Below, piece after piece: positions 14,045 through 17,504 of a stretch of 17,504 nt of DNA. Origin of the DNA: Desulfobulbaceae bacterium UBA5123 (lineage in GTDB: Bacteria > Desulfobacterota > Desulfobulbia > Desulfobulbales > UBA5123). The first letter of the stretch is position 1. Each line of letters opens with the position of its first letter. A program made the position numbers and the translations under genes. The stretch covers positions 1-17,504 of the forward strand of contig DHYT01000166.1 in NCBI GenBank assembly GCA_002415465.1, read 5' to 3'. The notes beneath the pieces are model-generated. The model had not been told where the DNA came from. It ran no database searches and saw only the letters and a list, made by a program, of their open reading frames with translations.

Positions 14045-14680
14045 CTACAACACCGCCGCCTTGAACGCTGCCAGATCCGTCCGCCGCATCAACCTGCCGG
14101 TCCGCTCCATATTGCGGGCGTTGGCGGCGAAATAGCGCAGGCAGCGCTCGGCCAGGGCGATGACCTCGTCGTCGGCCAGCCCCTCGGCGATGACATCGGC
14201 CAAGCGCGGCACCCCGCCGCCGTTGCCGCCGAAGACCAGCGTCCAGCCGTTCTTCTTGCCGTAGATCCCCAGGTCGCGCACATAACACTCGCAGCAGTTC
14301 ATGGGGCAGCCGGAGATGCCGACCTTGGTCTTGGCCGGCAGGGGAAGCGCCAGGAGCGCCGCGCCGAGCTTTTCGCCCAGGGCCAGTGAATCCTGGCGGC
14401 CGAACTTGCACCACTGCACGCCGGGACAGGCCTGGATATAGTGGATGCCCACCGGCTTGGCCGGCGCCTCGGTCCGCCCCAGGTCCCGCCATATCTCCGC
14501 CAACGCCTCGGGCGCGTGCCCGGCAATGGCAAACCGTTGCGCCGAGGTGAGCTTGACGAGCGGGATTTGGTGTTTACGGATCACCCGGGCCAGATTCTCC
14601 AGATAATCGGCGGTCACCACCCCCATCACGGGGCCAGGCAAAACATTGTAGCTCTTGGCGTTGGGATTTACTCCGGACAT
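14045..14680 (-). CDS. Small assimilatory-type siroheme sulfite/nitrite reductase
   Basis: Siroheme-[4Fe-4S] protein of 211 residues. The start is placed at the ATG preceded by GAGGTG, giving MSGVNPNAKSY. It contains an N-terminal ferredoxin-like half (GPVMGVVTADYLENL), then CPGVQWCKFGRQDS (C85-x5-C91) and CPMNCCECYVRDLG (C125-x3-C129), the full ligand set for the coupled cofactor. Its size and layout match the small, low-spin 'assimilatory-type' sulfite reductase described in Desulfovibrio vulgaris rather than the large CysI or DsrAB enzymes. It follows the DUF6448 gene by 32 bases, so the two are probably cotranscribed from the CRP/FNR-type promoter region near 15401-15442. Its physiological substrate is uncertain. 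Confidence 0.85.
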   Translation of the reverse strand: MSGVNPNAKSYNVLPGPVMGVVTADYLENLARVIRKHQIPLVKLTSAQRFAIAGHAPEALAEIWRDLGRTEAPAKPVGIHYIQACPGVQWCKFGRQDSLALGEKLGAALLALPLPAKTKVGISGCPMNCCECYVRDLGIYGKKNGWTLVFGGNGGGVPRLADVIAEGLADDEVIALAERCLRYFAANARNMERTGRLMRRTDLAAFKAAVL

Positions 14681-14712
14681 GGAACACCTCGCAGGATAGA
14701 AGTTGACGGTCT

Positions 14713-15354
14713 TTATTCTTGATGATGCTTGGGGCAACCGGCAGGCGCCGGGGCGATGGCCGCCTCGCCATGACGCCCGCCCGCCCCTTGCACGGCCTGG
14801 TGCAAATTCTCAACATGGTGCATGAAATCGACGTAGGCGGCCACATAGCGACGCCCGGCGTCGACGCTTTCGTCGGCCTTTTCCCTGGCGGTCAAGGCAT
14901 GACTGAAGCGTTCGCGGATGCCGGCCGCCATCACCCGACTCAGGATATCCACCAACTCGTCGATCGATTTATTCGCAAGGGCCGTATCAGCCATGGCCAC
15001 CGCGTGATCAACGGTTCCGGCGGGCTGCAACCCGTTGTAAGGCGCGCCCTCTCCCGCCCGGTGCAGTCGCACCAGATTCTCCAGAAAATACTGCTCGGCA
15101 AGCGTGCCGCCTTCGCCGCCCGCCTGCCGCACCCTGGCGACGGTTCCGAACAGGTTCCGCACCTCCTCTTCGTGGGCAGGGGTCACCCACTTGAGCGCCG
15201 GGGCGACGTTCCCCTCCTGCAAGGCGCGCCGCCCGTCGAGAACCACCGGGCCATCCACGGTGTCGCAATGTGCCGCCGCAACAGCCGGGAGCAGACAAAC
15301 GCAAACGACCAGCAACCCACGACAGAACCCCTTTGCCAACGAAACAGATAACAT
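14713..15354 (-). CDS. Exported DUF6448-family protein with His-Cys-Asp mature N-terminus
   Basis: Secreted or periplasmic protein of 213 residues. The signal peptide spans about residues 1-28 (basic start, hydrophobic core, PAVAAA) and predicted cleavage leaves HCDTVDGPVV at the N-terminus, the hallmark opening of the DUF6448 family. The rest is mostly helical, with several histidines (FMHHVENLH) and a C-terminal CPKHHQE. The family has no established function that I know of. The mature HCD start resembles that of nickel superoxide dismutase, where His1 and Cys2 bind Ni, but the second NiSOD cysteine (Cys6) is missing. The start is supported by AGGAGGG seven bases upstream. It is the first gene of a likely operon with the small siroheme reductase. 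Confidence 0.82.
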   Translation of the reverse strand: MLSVSLAKGFCRGLLVVCVCLLPAVAAAHCDTVDGPVVLDGRRALQEGNVAPALKWVTPAHEEEVRNLFGTVARVRQAGGEGGTLAEQYFLENLVRLHRAGEGAPYNGLQPAGTVDHAVAMADTALANKSIDELVDILSRVMAAGIRERFSHALTAREKADESVDAGRRYVAAYVDFMHHVENLHQAVQGAGGRHGEAAIAPAPAGCPKHHQE

Positions 15355-15400
15355 CCTGCAACCCTCCTAAAAAAATTCAGAGAAAACCGCTCATACCGAT

Positions 15401-15442
15401 ACGGTAGCCCGCCGGGAAGGGTTGCACCTTGACTTACATCAA
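15401..15442 (-). promoter_or_regulatory. CRP/FNR-family box and -10 element of the DUF6448-siroheme reductase operon
   Basis: TTGACTTACATCAA (15429-15442) fits the FNR-type pattern TTGA-N6-TCAA, centre 15435.5. On the minus strand, TACCGT (15401-15406) is a possible -10. A start point near 15394 would then put the box at -41.5, the same geometry as at 4779-4820. The -10 is weak, but the box is a good match. It lies 75 bases before the DUF6448 start codon. Confidence 0.6.
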
Positions 15443-15718
15443 GTCGATCCGGTTATTTCGCGCCCGAGGCGTCCCCAGGCGGGTCAAGGAGCCGATGGCT
15501 TCACCCCGGCTGGTCTCTTGCGGAGACAGAAAAACCAGGTGTTTCTGCGCGCTCCCCGTGGCGGATTTTGATTGACAGCATCCGGCGCGTAAAATAGTTT
15601 GTGTGTAGTCAAAACAGATTGCCGGCCTCGCCTCTGAAATCAGCCGCGGACCGAATGAAAGTTATCTAGTCAATTTTTTATTTCCAATAGATCACCATCC
15701 GAACCGAGAGGATTTGCA
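15443..15718 (+). promoter_or_regulatory. Divergent intergenic region with candidate promoter for the small membrane peptide
   Basis: No gene is seen here. A perfect -35 hexamer TTGACA (15572-15577) is followed after 17 bases by a weak -10, TAGTTT (15595-15600), directed toward the 15719 gene and implying a leader of about 110 bases. A 6-base inverted repeat CAGAAA/TTTCTG lies near 15528-15548. The last 120 bases are AT-rich. Promoter assignment is tentative. Confidence 0.4.
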
Positions 15719-15916
15719 ATGGAAACGACAAAGACACAAACAAAAGTAAGCGACAAGGATGTATCGGCAACGGACGAGGCATCCAAAAGCACCTTAAAGA
15801 CCGCCGGCTTCTTCGGCATGGGTTTCAGCCTCTGGGGGCTCTTCTGCTTCATCGCCGGCCTGCTGGCCGGAGGGATGGTCGTCGGTTACCTGAAGGCGGT
15901 AACCGGGGGATGGTAA
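15719..15916 (+). CDS. Small single-span membrane protein
   Basis: Unrecognised 65-residue protein. ATG 15719 is preceded by GAGAGGA at seven bases. The first 27 residues are hydrophilic and rich in Thr, Lys and acidic residues. The second half is one long hydrophobic segment (about 30-58) with several small-residue spacings (GFFGMG, GLLAGGMVVG) of the kind that pack helices together, ending VTGGW. It is followed by a strong hairpin. It is transcribed divergently from the DUF6448 operon and is probably monocistronic. Function unknown. Confidence 0.65.
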   Translation: METTKTQTKVSDKDVSATDEASKSTLKTAGFFGMGFSLWGLFCFIAGLLAGGMVVGYLKAVTGGW

Positions 15917-15922
15917 AACCCA

Positions 15923-15956
15923 CGGCAACGGCGCAGCCCTGACCTGCCCGTTGCCG
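15923..15956 (+). terminator. Strong hairpin after the small membrane protein gene
   Basis: A perfect 9-bp stem CGGCAACGG/CCGTTGCCG (15923-15931 with 15948-15956) continues, after a one-base bulge, into a 4-bp stem GCAG/CTGC with a 7-base loop. It begins seven bases after the stop codon. Only a weak T-rich tail follows, so it may be an inefficient terminator or an mRNA-stabilising 3' end. Confidence 0.5.
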
Positions 15957-16183
15957 GTTGACCTTTCGGCCGCCTGTATTACAGCCTTCTCTCTCGACAA
16001 GCTCGCCCTGGCCGGAGAGCCGGAGAGGCGCCCCAACCCCGGCGAGTGCGCTCCTGGCTCAAACCACGAGCCACTCGACCGGCATCATCCCCGGCCGACC
16101 GCCTTCTACCTTCCCGCACCGCCCTGCAATCCCCGCAAGCCCTTGCGGCATCCCTGGGCCGACGCCTCTTGCTTCCACCCGCA

Positions 16184-17504
16184 TCAATCTGCACCGGGCC
16201 GGATCCCGGCCAAGCCGTAATTCCCGGCCAGAAAGGCCTCGGCGATCCGACCGGCCGTCTCATCATCGGCCATCACCGCGTCCAGCAACCTGGTAAAACC
16301 GAGCAACCGGCCAAGGACGATGAGCTTTTCCTCGATCACCTCCTGGGGCACCCCGTGCAAGTTGCCGTTGACCAGGTCATCGCGGGCGTCGGTGAAGAAG
16401 TCGTGCGCCTCGAGAATCCGGGCGATGCAGTTGGCCCGCCGCTGACGCCGCTCCGGGGTGGTGCCGCCGCCCTTGAAACGGAACTTGACGTAGTTCTGGT
16501 AAGGGTCAAAGCCGCACACCGCGTCGATCATGGTGAAATGGAAATCCATCCTGGCGTTCAGGTTCAGGTAGTCACGGCTGACGATGAGGTAGTTGGGCAT
16601 CCCAACCGGCCGGGCGGAACGATGGTCGGTGAGCCAGTTGGACATCACGCCGTTGATGTCGCCGCCGGACACCGGCCCCCAGTTGAGGCCGGGGGTCGCA
16701 ACCCCGCGCCAGAGCGCCTTGAACGGCGGTGAAACCACCTCCTCCACCGCCACCCGCCGCTTGTGTTTACGCTTGGGCAGCAGCCCTCCGCCCAGATCGA
16801 TGATGCTGACCATGAACGGCACCTCCGACTCCAGATGGACCACCACCCCGGAGGTGTCCTCCAGCGCCGCGTCGTTGGCGTTAAACATGGAGATCACCGC
16901 TTTTTCGTGGATGTAGCGGACGACGTCATGCAGGGAGCGGCACTCGGCAATGGAGAAGGTGGGGCCATAGGCGTCGGTGAGATTCAGCCGCACGATCAGC
17001 TCGCGCAGCTCGGTGATCTCGTGGGGCTCATCGACCTTCGCCCTTGCCTGCTCCTTCGGGACCAGCCGGCAGGCGGCGGCCGCGGCCTCTGCGGCGGCGA
17101 TCTCCTCTTCGCTTGCCTTGATGACCAGCCCGCCCCGGCTTTCGAGGGTGATCCACTGGCCGTCGCCGATGGTTGCCGCGGCCCGCTGCAGGCCGGTGAG
17201 CATGGGCAGCCCGTATTCCCTGGCCACGCAGGAAAGATGATCCGCCGGATTGCCGAGATCGACCAACACCCCGCCCACCCGGTCGAGGATATTCACCGCA
17301 TCCACCATGCTCTGGTGCAAGACAAGAATAACCGGCCCCCGCGCCAGATCTTCCATATCCCCCCGGCTGCGGATGATCGCGGCACGGCCGGTGGCCCGCC
17401 CCGGCGAGGTTTCCACCCCGCCGGCGAGCAGAATCCGGCTGGGGTCGATATGTTGCGCCGGCCCAGTGAGGGAGCGGCGGGCCAGCAACAACGGCCGCGC
17501 CTGC
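16184..17504 (-). CDS. PEP synthase-like protein, C-terminal part (partial)
   Basis: The frame is open to the end of the window, so the gene starts outside and only its last 440 or so residues are seen. The first visible part contains a phosphohistidine swivelling domain: GRATGRAAI, VILVLHQSM, then GNPADHLSCVAREYGLPMLTG. The last of these matches the GGxTSHxAIxARExGIPAVVG pattern of PEP synthase and pyruvate phosphate dikinase, and keeps the phospho-accepting His. The remaining 300 residues (for example ECRSLHDVVRYIHEKAV) match the C-terminal region seen in PEP/pyruvate-binding proteins of Desulfobacterota. An N-terminal ATP-grasp domain is expected beyond base 17504. Whether it makes PEP or does another phosphotransfer is not decided here. 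Confidence 0.75.
   Translation of the reverse strand, partial: QARPLLLARRSLTGPAQHIDPSRILLAGGVETSPGRATGRAAIIRSRGDMEDLARGPVILVLHQSMVDAVNILDRVGGVLVDLGNPADHLSCVAREYGLPMLTGLQRAAATIGDGQWITLESRGGLVIKASEEEIAAAEAAAAACRLVPKEQARAKVDEPHEITELRELIVRLNLTDAYGPTFSIAECRSLHDVVRYIHEKAVISMFNANDAALEDTSGVVVHLESEVPFMVSIIDLGGGLLPKRKHKRRVAVEEVVSPPFKALWRGVATPGLNWGPVSGGDINGVMSNWLTDHRSARPVGMPNYLIVSRDYLNLNARMDFHFTMIDAVCGFDPYQNYVKFRFKGGGTTPERRQRRANCIARILEAHDFFTDARDDLVNGNLHGVPQEVIEEKLIVLGRLLGFTRLLDAVMADDETAGRIAEAFLAGNYGLAGIRPGAD

Noticed and set aside
16133..16148. Hairpin CCGCAA-GCCC-TTGCGG downstream of the PEP synthase-like gene
   Set aside because: The stem is only 6 bp and no T-run follows on either strand, so I do not call a terminator.
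1..17504. CRISPR arrays, tRNA or rRNA genes, insertion sequences
   Set aside because: No regularly spaced repeats, cloverleaf-like sequences, rRNA signatures or transposase motifs were seen.

Overview
The window is GC-rich bacterial DNA with anaerobic content: two different [NiFe]-hydrogenases, two small siroheme-type sulfite/nitrite reductase-like proteins and two CRP/FNR-type boxes. This suggests an anaerobic or facultative chemotroph of the Desulfobacterota (Desulfobulbia or Desulfuromonadia type). That assignment is an inference from gene content; no rRNA or other phylogenetic marker is present.

Layout. (1) 1-2836, minus strand: the start of a periplasm-facing, membrane-bound Hyb-type hydrogenase operon in the order hybO (small subunit, TAT signal, C-terminal anchor), hybA (multi-cluster ferredoxin), hybB (NrfD-like quinone-side membrane protein, cut by the window edge). 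The genes are joined by ATGA overlaps; the large subunit should lie beyond base 1. (2) 3220-3501, minus: a small RRM RNA-binding protein with its own terminator. (3) 3946-6420, plus: a sucrose-phosphatase-like HAD hydrolase, a PCP_red/siroheme/ferredoxin fusion protein preceded by a CRP/FNR box, and a PPP-type phosphatase with an altered signature residue. (4) 6627-13619, plus: a tight cluster of cytosolic [NiFe]-hydrogenase small and large subunits, its maturation protease, a hybrid histidine kinase, a stand-alone receiver, a GAF/HD-GYP c-di-GMP phosphodiesterase and a small membrane protein. (5) 13643-15354, minus: a Cys-rich mini-protein, a small assimilatory-type siroheme reductase, and an exported DUF6448 protein whose predicted mature N-terminus is His-Cys-Asp; a second CRP/FNR box lies upstream. 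(6) 15719-15916, plus: a single-span membrane peptide. (7) 16184-17504, minus: the C-terminal part of a PEP-synthase-like protein cut by the window edge.

The most interesting element is region 4. ATGA overlaps join the large subunit to its protease and the protease to a histidine kinase, and the response regulator and HD-GYP genes follow. This reads as an H2-sensing route into phosphorelay and cyclic-di-GMP signalling, next to the respiratory hydrogenase operon it might control. Unlike the well-known regulatory hydrogenases (HupUV/HoxBC), this enzyme keeps a cleavable C-terminal tail on the large subunit and carries its own protease. Its small subunit has Asp where the second proximal-cluster Cys is usual. 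A second theme is that both siroheme-type genes appear to share one CRP/FNR-family regulator.
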